NCBI RefSeq assembly: GCF_002056795.1
Contig: NZ_CP020104.1
Span: 5,837,501-5,901,500 of the forward strand
Reading direction: 5' to 3'
Length of the DNA stretch: 64,000 nt
Source of the DNA: Spirosoma aerolatum
GTDB taxonomy: Bacteria; Bacteroidota; Bacteroidia; Cytophagales; Spirosomataceae
The notes under the pieces are model-generated. The model was not told the origin of the DNA and did not search any database. It saw only the letters and a list, made by a program, of their open reading frames with translations. Positions 33,094 through 41,729 of the stretch are shown in pieces (within the stretch, counting starts at the first letter, position 1; each line of letters begins with the position of its first letter). The position numbers and the translations under genes were made by a program.

Positions 33094-34202
33094 TAGTTGA
33101 AATCAGGCAATTGAATGAGCTTACCACCCTGTAGCGCCGACTCATGCGCCAAAATTCCCACGCTGGTCCAGTTAGCCGACTGAGCCGCGTTGGGGAATGG
33201 ATCGCGGTCTTCAATAATGGCCGATATAAACTCATGCACCATATGCGGGTGCGACCCGCCATGACCGCCCCCCTGCGTAAACGACAGGTGTTGCTGCTCA
33301 TCGGCATCATAAACGCCTTTGGTCGTAAATCGCTGGATGGGTTCGGGCAAATAATGTGCATAATCGGGCACCGTTACTTTCTCGGGAATCTCCGGCTCCG
33401 GTTTTTTAGCGGTATGAATTACGGGAAGCTCTTCCTCGATCAACTGCCATTCAAACGACTTTTTATCCCCGTACACTTCAAAGCTCTCCCGGTATTGCCG
33501 TGCTACATCAAATAACGATCGATAGACATAAGCTGATAAGTCGCTGTCTTTAAACTTAATATGTGCCGATTCAACCGCAAAGGGCGAGTTATGAATTTTG
33601 GCCAGCTCTTCCCGAATCGTGCCCGATCCAAAACAGGAAACATATTCAGCCTCCAGCTTAAGCAAACCAGCCACAGGCCCTACACAGTGCGTAGCATAGT
33701 GCATCGGCGGCAAACCAGGCCAGTAATCCGGCCAACCGTCCATGTCCTGCTGGTGACTAGCTTTCAAAAACTGCACTTTACCCAGCTCGCCTTTTTCATA
33801 CAACTCCCTGACAAACAGAAACTCGCGACTATACACAACGGTCTCCATCATCATGTATTTCTTGCCCGACTCTTTGGTAGCCTTCACGATCTCCATACAG
33901 TCCTCTACGCTCGTCGCCATTGGCACGGTACAGGCAACGTGCTTACCCGCGCGTAAGGCTTTCAGACTTTGTTCGGCATGATTTGGAATGGGTGAGTTGA
34001 TGTGTACAGCATCGACAGTCGGATCGGCCAGTAGCTCATCGTAACTGCTATAACGTTTCTCGATGCCATACGCGTCGCCAATCTTGTTCAGGTTGTCGAC
34101 GTTACGTTGGCAGATAGCGTACATGTTGGCGTTCGGATGCCGCTGATAGATTGGAATAAACTCGGCCCCAAATCCAAGGCCTACAATGGCGATATTAATC
34201 AT
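33093..34202 (-). CDS. Gfo/Idh/MocA-family oxidoreductase
   Basis: 369 residues, cytoplasmic NAD(P)-dependent sugar or polyol dehydrogenase. The Rossmann glycine motif is IAIVGLGFGAEFIPIY; the family Pro and Lys region follows (DAVHINSPIPNHAEQSLKALRAGKHVACTVPMAT), with Cys-Thr-Val-Pro in place of the usual Glu-Lys-Pro, so the catalytic Lys of that strand is absent. A Met/Lys-rich second half (KYMMMETVVYSREFLFVRE, FLKASHQQDMDGWPDYWPG) forms the substrate domain and closes with HGGSHPHMVHEF. It sits between the isomerase and ThuA genes. Activity without the EKP lysine is uncertain. Confidence 0.82.
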   Translation of the reverse strand: MINIAIVGLGFGAEFIPIYQRHPNANMYAICQRNVDNLNKIGDAYGIEKRYSSYDELLADPTVDAVHINSPIPNHAEQSLKALRAGKHVACTVPMATSVEDCMEIVKATKESGKKYMMMETVVYSREFLFVRELYEKGELGKVQFLKASHQQDMDGWPDYWPGLPPMHYATHCVGPVAGLLKLEAEYVSCFGSGTIREELAKIHNSPFAVESAHIKFKDSDLSAYVYRSLFDVARQYRESFEVYGDKKSFEWQLIEEELPVIHTAKKPEPEIPEKVTVPDYAHYLPEPIQRFTTKGVYDADEQQHLSFTQGGGHGGSHPHMVHEFISAIIEDRDPFPNAAQSANWTSVGILAHESALQGGKLIQLPDFN

Positions 34203-34312
34203 TTTAAAGAGCGAAAGAATGAAAGAGTGAAAGAGCGAAGTAAAGAATTCGGAGTAAAAGGCCGTTCAGACAGGAACGCTCTTTTGCTCTTTCATTCTTT
34301 CGCTCTTTAAAA
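34202..34312. repeat. GAGCGAAA heptamer inverted repeat in the sugar operon
   Basis: Left arm 34202-34240 and right arm 34278-34312 share a perfect 26-base complement, TTTTAAAGAGCGAAAGAATG and on to GAAAGAG. The left arm begins on the first base of the Gfo/Idh/MocA ATG region, and the right arm encodes the last codons of the isomerase gene. Same family as 12127-12209. Confidence 0.75.
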
Positions 34313-35132
34313 ATTTTAGTCCATCAACGGCCAATTGCTCAGGTGAATCGAACATGGGCCGGAAAATATGCGTGGCGGCTGCGAGTTCGGGCGGGTTCGG
34401 ACCGAAGGCTTCGATGGCAATTGGCCCTTCGTACCCCACTTCGTCAAGCACATTAAATACGTCAGCGAAATTAATATGGCCCCGCCCCGGTGTAGAGCGG
34501 TCGTTTTCCGAAATCTGGATATGCACCAGATAAGGAGCGCATTTACGTAAGGCATCGGCAATGTTTTTCTCCTCCATGTTGGCATGGAATGTATCGAAAG
34601 CCGCCTTACAATTCGGATGATTGACATCTTCAACGTAACGAACAAGTTCGTCGGCACAGGTAAGTAGGTAGGTTTCAAAGCGATTGAGGTATTCCATTGC
34701 CAGCATTACCCTTTTGGTTTGCGCATACTTGGCCACCTCACGCATACCTTCTACCGACCAGTTCCATTCTTGCTGGGTCGCGGGCTTACCCGTAAATGTT
34801 TTAAAGCCAGCATAAAATGGCCCCATCAAAATGGTAGCTCCTGCAGCGGCTGCACAATCAACAATTTGCTTTAAGTATGCAACCCCAGCCTGCCGTACAG
34901 CATCATTAGGGCTGATGAGGCTAAATTCTGAACTACAAAGTGTGCAAGCCTGCACCCCTAGGCCCAACTCGGTTAGTTGCTTCCCTAAACGCTGCCACTT
35001 TTCCAGGTTGACATCATTGATCGGAATCTCGACAAAATCAAACCCACTCGTTTTCAGGAATGACAGCGTATCGGACAAATCTTCGTCCATGGTCATTGTC
35101 CAGACAAACAAGTTCATTCCTAGCTTATTCAT
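34266..35132 (-). CDS. sugar phosphate isomerase/epimerase (tagatose-3-epimerase-like)
   Basis: 288 residues, cytoplasmic TIM barrel. Metal-ligand and barrel motifs are GFDFVEIPIND, VMLAMEYLNRFETY (Glu), CKAAFDTFHANMEE (Asp, His), LVHIQISENDR and GPIAIEAFG (Glu), the layout of D-tagatose/psicose 3-epimerases. It probably interconverts ketohexoses. The last residues ERMKEQKSVPV are encoded by the palindromic repeat and are not family-typical. First gene of the minus-strand sugar operon; promoter box TAGATTTG at 35155-35162; divergent from an AraC regulator. Confidence 0.85.
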   Translation of the reverse strand: MNKLGMNLFVWTMTMDEDLSDTLSFLKTSGFDFVEIPINDVNLEKWQRLGKQLTELGLGVQACTLCSSEFSLISPNDAVRQAGVAYLKQIVDCAAAAGATILMGPFYAGFKTFTGKPATQQEWNWSVEGMREVAKYAQTKRVMLAMEYLNRFETYLLTCADELVRYVEDVNHPNCKAAFDTFHANMEEKNIADALRKCAPYLVHIQISENDRSTPGRGHINFADVFNVLDEVGYEGPIAIEAFGPNPPELAAATHIFRPMFDSPEQLAVDGLKFLKSERMKEQKSVPV

Positions 35133-35154
35133 ATTTGGTCTGTAAAAATTTACA

Positions 35155-35162
35155 CAAATCTA
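35155..35162 (-). promoter_or_regulatory. Bacteroidota -7 box of the sugar operon
   Basis: TAGATTTG on the minus strand, exact consensus, 23 bases before the isomerase ATG. The AraC gene starts in the opposite direction 107 bases away, so the shared 136-base gap probably holds the regulator site. Confidence 0.55.
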
Positions 35163-35268
35163 TTTAGTACTGGACCGTTTATCTCCGCTTTTATTAGCCA
35201 ATTATGACTTTATTTTTACATAAATCAGAAAAAATAGGCAACATTTGTGTTAAAAAAGGAACAATGCC

Positions 35269-36141
35269 ATGAAACAGCCCCTACGCAAAGACCTGGAACC
35301 CGTTGCGGCTTCATTCATCGTCAAAGAACTGGTCGAAGCTCATTTCGACCCGAACTGGCATTTTCATCCACATTATCAGTTATTTCTGGTCGAGGAGGGC
35401 ACAGGCACCCGATTTATAGGCGATTCGATTAAACCATTTGGCCCTGGCGATCTGGTTTTCCTGGGGCCTAATTTACCGCACCTCTGGCGCAGCGATCAGG
35501 TTTATTTCAGCAAACAATCGGACCTGATCACAAAAGGAATTGTTGTCTATTTTGCCGATGATTTCCTCGGAAGTGATTTTTTAAAAAAGCAGGAGATGAA
35601 TCTGCTTCGTCAGTTACTCAACAATGCCCGGCAGGGTCTTGAGTGGACAGGCCCAACCCGCTCATATGCCGAAAAGGCACTTCGTAATCTGGCAACACAG
35701 GCTGTAGGCTTTGAGCGTATATTAAGTCTGTTGACGTTGCTCAATCGATTGTCGCAGGCTACTGACCACCGATTTCTGACAAGCTCAGGCTATACCAATA
35801 CCGTAAAGCCATCCGAAACCGACCGAATGCAGCTAGTACACGACTATGTTCTGGACCATTTCCCCGACGAAATCAGTCTGGATACCGTATCCGATCTGGC
35901 TGGTATGACCCCTCCAGCGTTCTGTCGTTATTTTAAAGCCCGTGCCAACAAAACCTTTTCAGAATTCGTCTCCGAGGTTCGGATTGGTCATGCCTGTAAA
36001 TTGCTTATGGCAGGGAAGCTAAATATTACGCAAATAAGCTTCGAGAGTGGATTTAGAACCCTCTCTAATTTCAACCGACAATTCAAATTTATTACTGGTC
36101 AAACCCCTTCGTCGTATGTGAAGACATACCGGGATCTATAA
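35269..36141 (+). CDS. AraC-family transcriptional regulator
   Basis: 290 residues: an N-terminal cupin sensor (PNWHFHPHYQLFLVEEGTGTRFIGDSIKPFGPGDLVFLGPNLPHLW) and a C-terminal pair of helix-turn-helix motifs (DTVSDLAGMTPPAFCRYFKARANKTFSEFV and the second HTH ending FESGFRTLSNFNRQFKFITGQTPSSY). Divergent placement beside the isomerase, dehydrogenase and ThuA genes suggests it controls that operon in response to a sugar. The sugar is unknown. Confidence 0.88.
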   Translation: MKQPLRKDLEPVAASFIVKELVEAHFDPNWHFHPHYQLFLVEEGTGTRFIGDSIKPFGPGDLVFLGPNLPHLWRSDQVYFSKQSDLITKGIVVYFADDFLGSDFLKKQEMNLLRQLLNNARQGLEWTGPTRSYAEKALRNLATQAVGFERILSLLTLLNRLSQATDHRFLTSSGYTNTVKPSETDRMQLVHDYVLDHFPDEISLDTVSDLAGMTPPAFCRYFKARANKTFSEFVSEVRIGHACKLLMAGKLNITQISFESGFRTLSNFNRQFKFITGQTPSSYVKTYRDL

Positions 36142-36173
36142 TTAGTAGCCATTATATCTTTTTTTGCTACTTT

Positions 36174-36193
36174 GCGAGACTATGAAGTCTCGC
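36174..36193 (+). promoter_or_regulatory. hairpin with the start codon in its loop
   Basis: GCGAGACT (36174-36181) and AGTCTCGC (36186-36193) form a perfect 8-bp stem whose 4-base loop ATGA contains the start codon of the Rpn gene. It may limit translation initiation. No ribosome site is visible upstream. Confidence 0.55.
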
Positions 36194-37102
36194 TACAAAT
36201 CGCCTTCCATCAGTCAATACGACAAAATTGTGAAGGAAAATTTAGAAGCAGCGATCCCAGCGCTGATTGAAAGGCTATTAGATATTCACCCCATTGAATC
36301 CGTCGAATTACCTGACGATCTACAACATACCAAAGAACGTAAGCCTGATGCGCTCAAGCGCATTCGCGACCATACTGGAAACACATTCGTACTTCACCTG
36401 GAGTTTCAGGTAGCGGATGACCCGGATATGATCTACCGCATGGGCGACTATTGTGTTATGCTGGCGCGTGCTTATCGGCTTCCCATTCGACAGTATGTAC
36501 TATATATGGGCAATAAGCTACCTAAAATGGCCTCAGAACTAAACACCGGAGACTCAGTTTTTCGGTATCATTTACTCTCGTTCCAGCAGTATTCGTATAA
36601 ACTGTTTCTGAATTCTGATAAACCAGAAGAGATTCTATTTGCATTATTAGCCGATTTCGATGCGCAATCACCTCAGGTTATTCTGGAACAGATGGTCAAT
36701 CGAATTTACGAAACGACAACTGGATCGCTTGCATTTGAGCGATACATAAGTCAATTGCGGGTTTTAGTGCAACTTCGTAAATTACAACCCAATTTAGAGC
36801 TAGTCATGGAAAAGTTAACACAGTATTTTAAAGAACAAGAGGATCCATTTTTCCAGAAAGGCCAGCGACTGGGCTTTACACTCGGTCTTGAAAGTGGCAA
36901 AAAGGCAGGGTTGGAGGAAGGTAAAAAAGCAGGGCTGGAAGAAGGTAAAAAAGCAGGGTTAGAAGAAGGTAAAAAGCAGGGAAAGCGGCTAATTATTTTA
37001 AATCTGCTCGCTCAAACCCAATTCTCGGTAGCTGAAATCGCCCAGTTGACCGATACTTCCAGCTCCTTCGTAGAAAAGATAAAAAAAGAAATGGGTGCAT
37101 AA
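36182..37102 (+). CDS. Rpn/PD-(D/E)XK-type recombination-promoting nuclease-like protein
   Basis: 306 residues from the ATG at 36182. The nuclease core is in the first 130 residues: ERKPDALKRIRDHTGN (Asp) and FVLHLEFQVADDPDMIYRMGDYCVML (Glu-x-Gln), as in Rpn/YhgA and the PD-(D/E)XK transposase-like family. Near the C-terminus (about 239-265) lie three tandem GKKAGLEE units, each 24 bases, a hinge often variable in these proteins, followed by a helical tail FSVAEIAQLTDTSSSFVEKIKKE. Such enzymes cut DNA and promote recA-independent recombination. Stand-alone gene with a start-codon hairpin and a terminator in its own 3' end. Confidence 0.85.
   Translation: MKSRYKSPSISQYDKIVKENLEAAIPALIERLLDIHPIESVELPDDLQHTKERKPDALKRIRDHTGNTFVLHLEFQVADDPDMIYRMGDYCVMLARAYRLPIRQYVLYMGNKLPKMASELNTGDSVFRYHLLSFQQYSYKLFLNSDKPEEILFALLADFDAQSPQVILEQMVNRIYETTTGSLAFERYISQLRVLVQLRKLQPNLELVMEKLTQYFKEQEDPFFQKGQRLGFTLGLESGKKAGLEEGKKAGLEEGKKAGLEEGKKQGKRLIILNLLAQTQFSVAEIAQLTDTSSSFVEKIKKEMGA
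36896..36976 (+). repeat. 24-base coding tandem repeat (GKKAGLEE)
   Basis: Three full units (36896-36919, 36920-36943, 36944-36967) and a 9-base partial unit. The units differ at a few third positions and so are not identical, but the reading frame and the eight-residue repeat are exact. Confidence 0.85.
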
Positions 37103-37122
37103 CCTGTAGGATGCACCCATTT
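37089..37122 (+). terminator. hairpin at the end of the Rpn gene
   Basis: AAATGGGTGCA (37089-37099) and TGCACCCATTT (37112-37122) are exact complements around a 12-base loop that holds the TAA stop codon. A T-containing tail follows, so it may act as a terminator. Confidence 0.65.
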
Positions 37123-37141
37123 GATATATGATTTATAAAGC

Positions 37142-38020
37142 TTAATAGGCAGTCGAAGCACCAACTGATTGCCTTACATTGACGCCTTCCAGAATAAAGG
37201 AAATCAAATCTTCATTCAACCGATCTTTTTCCGTCATGAATAAGCCGTGTGGGGCGCCGTCATAGACAATATACTGAGCCGTAGGCAGTGCATTCGCTGT
37301 TCGCTCGCCCGAGGCTTCAATGGGCACCGTCTTATCCGAATCGCCATGAATAACCAGAGCCGGTACTTGAATCTGAGCCAGATCATCCCGGAAATCAGTC
37401 ATGGCAAACGCCTTTGCGCATTCGACCGTAGCCCGATGTGAGGCAACATAGGCTCTGGCAAAATCGCCATCCAGATGAGCCTGACTAACGGGTTTACTGA
37501 TCAGGTTGACCCCGTAAAACTGTTTGCCAAAGGTTTGCAGGAAATCGGCCCGGTCTTTCTGAAGGCCATCCAGAATTTCGTCAAATACACTCTGATCTAC
37601 TCCATCCGGATTGTCATCTGTTTTCAGCAGATAAGGTGTTACGGCACTTACAAAAGCAACTTTTGCCACGCGTGCTCCACCATGCCGACTCATATAGCGA
37701 GCCACTTCTCCCCCACCCATCGAAAAGCCGACGAGGGTCACATTTTTCAGATCTAATTCATCGAGAACCGCCTTCAGATCGTCGGCCATCGTATCATAAT
37801 CATAGCCATCCCAGGGTTGCGACGATTTACCAAAGCCACGACGGTCGTAAGTTACCACCCGTATGCCATGAGCAGGCAGCTCGGCCAACTGATAATCCCA
37901 CATTTCGTGGCCTAATGGCCAGCCGTGGATCAAGACAACTGGAGTTCCAGCCCCTAAATCCTGATAGAAAAGTTTTACGTCATTGCCGGATGAATCCGTA
38001 CCTGCTTTGATGTAGCTCAT
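37142..38020 (-). CDS. alpha/beta hydrolase, chloroperoxidase-like
   Basis: 292 residues of the epoxide-hydrolase/bacterial non-haem haloperoxidase branch of the alpha/beta hydrolases. The catalytic triad is Ser 100 in GFSMGG, an Asp in HGDSDKTVP (227 or 229) and His 258 in GAPHGLF; the oxyanion HG motif is LIHGWPLG. It is cytoplasmic, about the usual 280-residue length with a short C-terminal tail. Esterase, lactonase or perhydrolase activity is likely; the substrate is unknown. It is convergent with the Rpn gene. Confidence 0.85.
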   Translation of the reverse strand: MSYIKAGTDSSGNDVKLFYQDLGAGTPVVLIHGWPLGHEMWDYQLAELPAHGIRVVTYDRRGFGKSSQPWDGYDYDTMADDLKAVLDELDLKNVTLVGFSMGGGEVARYMSRHGGARVAKVAFVSAVTPYLLKTDDNPDGVDQSVFDEILDGLQKDRADFLQTFGKQFYGVNLISKPVSQAHLDGDFARAYVASHRATVECAKAFAMTDFRDDLAQIQVPALVIHGDSDKTVPIEASGERTANALPTAQYIVYDGAPHGLFMTEKDRLNEDLISFILEGVNVRQSVGASTAY

Positions 38021-38173
38021 AACGTGATCGAATTTGTTGAGTTTATCGATTAATTAACTAGAGAACTAACTACAGCTACGAAGAATAGTTTGTCCTGGAT
38101 TTTTGTTCAATCGATTTTCAGCAACACCTTATCCAGTGGCTATGAACCTATCCCTACAGGTACGCGAACAGAC

Positions 38174-39559
38174 TTACAACAGTACGCTCTGAAAAACCTC
38201 ATCGAGCCGTGAAACAGACTTCACGTTGATTTTATAGTCTTTTGTATCGAGCCCTTTCATGTTGTATTTGGAAATGAATATTTTCTTGAAACCCAGCTTC
38301 TCGGCTTCGGCAATGCGCGATTCAATCCGGCTGACCGCCCGGACTTCGCCACCCAGGCCGACTTCAGCCGCAAACGCAATCGATGGGGAGATAGCAATAT
38401 CTTCGTAGCTTGACACAACCGCTGCGCAAACTGCTAAATCAATGGCTGGATCTTCGACGCGCAATCCACCCGCAATATTCAAAAATACATCCTGCTGGCC
38501 CAGCCGGAAACCTCCGCGCTTTTCCAGAACGGCCAGGAGCATATTCAGTCGTTTGGCATCGAAGCCTGTACTACTCCGTTGCGGAGTACCATAGGTTGCT
38601 ACACTCACCAATGCCTGGGTTTCAATCATTAGTGGCCGGTTTCCCTCCAGCATGGAGCCGATGGTCACACCACTCAGGGCTTCATCACGTTGTGAAATCA
38701 GAATTTCGGAGGGGTTAGTTACCTGCCGAAGTCCCGTACCGAGCATTTCGTAAATACCCAGTTCATCGGTGCTGCCAAATCGGTTTTTAGTAGTTCGCAA
38801 AATTCGATACGTTGTATGGCGGTCCCCTTCAAACGTCAGTACTGTATCGACCATGTGCTCCAGTACTTTTGGTCCAGCCAGCGAACCTTCCTTAGTAATG
38901 TGGCCAATCATAAACACCGGCACAGCACTTTCTTTGGCGTACTTCATTAATTCGGCCGTGCATTCGCGCACCTGCGAAACACTACCTGCCCCCGACTCAA
39001 CCAACGACGACTGCATCGTCTGAATGGAATCGATAATCAGGACATCCGGCTCAAAATGTTCCACCACCCGAAAGATGTTCTGAGTAGACGTTTCCGACAT
39101 GACATGGCAGTCGCTGGTGGGAGCGTCCAGGCGCTCTGCCCGCATTTTTATCTGCTGTTCACTTTCTTCGCCGGATACATACAACACGCGCATTCCCGTC
39201 AGACTCAGGGCGATTTGCAATAGGAGTGTCGATTTGCCAATACCTGGCTCACCGCCGATCAGTACCAGCGAACCCGGTACGATGCCACCGCCCAATACCC
39301 GATTTAGTTCGTCATCGGTTGTACGAACACGCGGTTGCTCTTCGTAGTTAATGGCGTGAATCGCTTTGGGCTTAGCAGCCACTTTTATATTGCCCGGCCC
39401 CGATGATGGGCTCCGCCAATTGCCTTTCTCAGGTTCGTCTTTCTGTACGAGTTCTTCAACAAAGGTATTCCATTCGCCACAGGACGGGCAGCGTCCAAGC
39501 CACTTGGCTGACTGAAGGCCACAACTCTGACAGAAATAGGTAGTTTTTAACTTGGCCAT
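38174..39559 (-). CDS. radA: DNA repair protein RadA
   Basis: 461 residues. N-terminal zinc ribbon CQSCGLQSAKWLGRCPSCGEW, RecA-like ATPase with Walker A GGEPGIGKST and Walker B VLIIDSIQTM, the RadA signature KNRFGSTDELG, and a C-terminal Lon-protease-like domain (DVFLNIAGGLRVEDPAIDLAVCAAVVSS). RadA acts as a helicase that helps branch migration during recombination. Length and order are normal. It is transcribed alone, opposite the barrel gene at 39775. Confidence 0.96.
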   Translation of the reverse strand: MAKLKTTYFCQSCGLQSAKWLGRCPSCGEWNTFVEELVQKDEPEKGNWRSPSSGPGNIKVAAKPKAIHAINYEEQPRVRTTDDELNRVLGGGIVPGSLVLIGGEPGIGKSTLLLQIALSLTGMRVLYVSGEESEQQIKMRAERLDAPTSDCHVMSETSTQNIFRVVEHFEPDVLIIDSIQTMQSSLVESGAGSVSQVRECTAELMKYAKESAVPVFMIGHITKEGSLAGPKVLEHMVDTVLTFEGDRHTTYRILRTTKNRFGSTDELGIYEMLGTGLRQVTNPSEILISQRDEALSGVTIGSMLEGNRPLMIETQALVSVATYGTPQRSSTGFDAKRLNMLLAVLEKRGGFRLGQQDVFLNIAGGLRVEDPAIDLAVCAAVVSSYEDIAISPSIAFAAEVGLGGEVRAVSRIESRIAEAEKLGFKKIFISKYNMKGLDTKDYKINVKSVSRLDEVFQSVLL

Positions 39560-39774
39560 CTTTTGGGGAAACAGTAAACAATATGACCTAATCAGCGGTT
39601 GGGTAACGGAAACTGATTAAACCTTTTCGGCAACAAGTTATCCAACCTGCACCGGGAAATTTTAGGGATAACTGCTTACTAATATCAACGCCATTCACTC
39701 AAAATTAGTTGGCTTTTGTACCGGAATAAACCGATTTCCGTTAATCAGACAGTACAATCATTTTACAACCAGCT

Positions 39775-40446
39775 ATGAACAAAATCCTGCTTTTCGTTTC
39801 ACTGACTCTACTGCCCGCATGTGTGTTTGCTCAGGGCTTTCAATTTGGTATTAAGGGGGGGGTAAACCTGTCCAAACTTAGCTTTGGTAACTTTGTATCG
39901 ACCGGAACCAACTCGAATGGATCGCCCAGCGTAAGTGTGGATGGCCAAACCTTCCGCAACAATCTAAATGCGAGTCTGGACAGTCGAACCGGCACATCTT
40001 TCGGCGTGTATGCCCGCATCGGTAATAATCTCTTTATCCAGCCCGAACTTTTGTATTCAACCCGGGCTGGTTCGTTCGACGTAATTCGGAATGGCCAGAC
40101 GGAAACCGTTACCGTGAAAACAACCACATTCGATGTGCCTGTTCTATTAGGTATTAAAGGCGGCCCTATCCGGGTGGTAGCCGGCCCCGTGGCTTCGTTC
40201 CGCGTAAATGACAACCAGTCATTAGGCCAGGCAGTAAAGCAATATACCAACGGAACCCTGAATGATGCCTGGTCGCAGGCGTATTATGGCTATCAGGTGG
40301 GTGGTGGCCTCGATATTGGTTCCTTCGGGCTTGATGTTCGCTACCAGGGCAATATCACCGACATAGCCCAAATCAAAGACAATTCATCTCAGTTCAGTCA
40401 GGGCATGAAAACCTGGCAAATCACCCTAGCATTCAAAATAATCTAA
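39775..40446 (+). CDS. outer-membrane beta-barrel protein (PorT type)
   Basis: 223 residues with a signal peptide (cleavage after VFA) and an eight- to ten-strand barrel of the PorT/outer-membrane-beta-barrel type: GFQFGIKGGVNLSKL, FGVYARIGNNLFIQPELLYSTRAG, VPVLLGIKGGPIRVVAGP, GYQVGGGLDIGSFGLDVRYQG, ending with aromatic WQITLAFKII for outer-membrane insertion. Function unknown; homologues are abundant in Bacteroidota. It has its own terminator. Confidence 0.8.
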   Translation: MNKILLFVSLTLLPACVFAQGFQFGIKGGVNLSKLSFGNFVSTGTNSNGSPSVSVDGQTFRNNLNASLDSRTGTSFGVYARIGNNLFIQPELLYSTRAGSFDVIRNGQTETVTVKTTTFDVPVLLGIKGGPIRVVAGPVASFRVNDNQSLGQAVKQYTNGTLNDAWSQAYYGYQVGGGLDIGSFGLDVRYQGNITDIAQIKDNSSQFSQGMKTWQITLAFKII

Positions 40447-40466
40447 AAGATTAATAGAGTACATAA

Positions 40467-40518
40467 AAACAAACCGTTGCTGTCCGCCCGATTGGGTTTG
40501 CAGCAACGGTTGTTTTTT
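40467..40518. terminator. rho-independent terminator
   Basis: AACCGTTGCTG pairs with CAGCAACGGTT around an 18-base loop, followed by a run of T (40513-40518) on the plus strand and an A tract on the other side. Confidence 0.8.
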
Positions 40519-40625
40519 CAATTAACCCACTAAATACGTACAGTCTTTAGTCGAACACCCTCATTGATATTGTCCGTTTGATGGAGCGCATCATGAACGG
40601 CTATCTATCAATGGTGTTCGACTTT

Positions 40626-41045
40626 TTAATTATACAGCCGGTGCCAGTACTGGGCCAGTTGCTGCGAAATGTCTTTCATGCGCCGACGTGAAATGGCTAC
40701 TTCGCGCCCGTCGGCCAGACGAACCTGCCGATCCCGGTTGAAGATGTTCCGTTGCACATAAGCGAGATTAACGATATATGATTTATGAATACGAAGAAAC
40801 ATGGAAGCGTCTAAGGTTTTCTCGAACTCTTTGAGTGTTTTTGACACTAAAAACCGCTTCCGATCACGCGTGTGGAGAAACGTATAGTTACCTTCTCCCT
40901 GGAGGCACAGAATATCATCGACCGAAATAAAAATGGTACGATTCAGATATGGCAACGCGATACGTTGTGTGCTACGCTGATATGAAGCCGGAAAATGGGG
41001 GACAACGGGGATCGGTTGGACGGACGAGAATACGTTAGCTTCCAT
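40626..41045 (-). CDS. stand-alone LytTR DNA-binding protein
   Basis: 139 residues; the C-terminal 95 form a LytTR domain (TIFISVDDILCLQGEGNYTFLHT, then SKTLKEFEKTLDASMFLRIHKSYIVNLAYV, ending VAISRRRMKDISQQL). No receiver domain is attached, so it is probably not phosphorylated by a histidine kinase; the 30-residue N-terminus is Pro/Val-rich and disordered. A close paralogue lies 250 bases upstream in the same direction. The DNA target and signal are unknown. Confidence 0.85.
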   Translation of the reverse strand: MEANVFSSVQPIPVVPHFPASYQRSTQRIALPYLNRTIFISVDDILCLQGEGNYTFLHTRDRKRFLVSKTLKEFEKTLDASMFLRIHKSYIVNLAYVQRNIFNRDRQVRLADGREVAISRRRMKDISQQLAQYWHRLYN

Positions 41046-41297
41046 GATAGAGAGTGTTTTGGTTCGTGTTCTAAGTGATTACTGACGAAGCAAAACTACC
41101 TGATGGCTACTATCCGGGAAAGAAATAGCCTGATCTACAAGGGCCTCACAAAGAGTCAACCAGTTGTAGATCAGGCTATTACGAGTCAATCTCGTATTTT
41201 ATTCAAGTGAATGTACTCAGAGCATTGCGTAAAACTACGCACTTGGGCACTATGTATATAGCCCTATAATTGATCGGGAAATCCCATACTTACCTGC

Positions 41298-41729
41298 TTA
41301 AACCAAGGCAACAGGCTGAAAATCCCGAATCCGATCCATAAACATTTGTGCCCGCCGACGAGAGATTTTTACCTGCTGTCCGTCTGTCAGTTCCAGCTCC
41401 CCTTCTTTTTTAACAAAGAACTTACGAACAAAACCGAGGTTGACAATGCAGGATTTGTGCACCCGGACAAAGGACTGGCCTTCGAGCATAATTTCGTATT
41501 CCTTTAATGTACGCGATACCAGCATTTTAGTACCATCTTTCAGGAAGAACTTGGTATAGTTTCCACACCCTTCGAGTCTAACTATTTCGTCAGTAGAGAC
41601 CGTACGTTTCCGATCATAAAATGGAATGAGTAATTTCTGCAGACAATTTGAATCGGCAATTTTTTCCACACTATTGTGGAAACCTCTGGACACTGTGTCG
41701 AAAAGAGAATCATTCGCGAATGCATTCAT
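41298..41729 (-). CDS. stand-alone LytTR DNA-binding protein, paralogue
   Basis: 143 residues with the same layout as the neighbour: a short N-terminus and LytTR domain (VSTDEIVRLEGCGNYTKFFLKDG, MLEGQSFVRVHKSCIVNLGFVRKFF, QQVKISRRRAQMFMDRI). The two share the core HKS-I-VNL and I-S-RRR motifs but differ in the loops, so they are diverged duplicates. The 252 bases between them carry an inverted stretch but no reading frame. Confidence 0.85.
   Translation of the reverse strand: MNAFANDSLFDTVSRGFHNSVEKIADSNCLQKLLIPFYDRKRTVSTDEIVRLEGCGNYTKFFLKDGTKMLVSRTLKEYEIMLEGQSFVRVHKSCIVNLGFVRKFFVKKEGELELTDGQQVKISRRRAQMFMDRIRDFQPVALV

Noticed and set aside
36130..37160. Core-gene-edge direct repeats around the Rpn gene
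   Set aside because: No copy of the AraC or hydrolase gene end was found on the other side.
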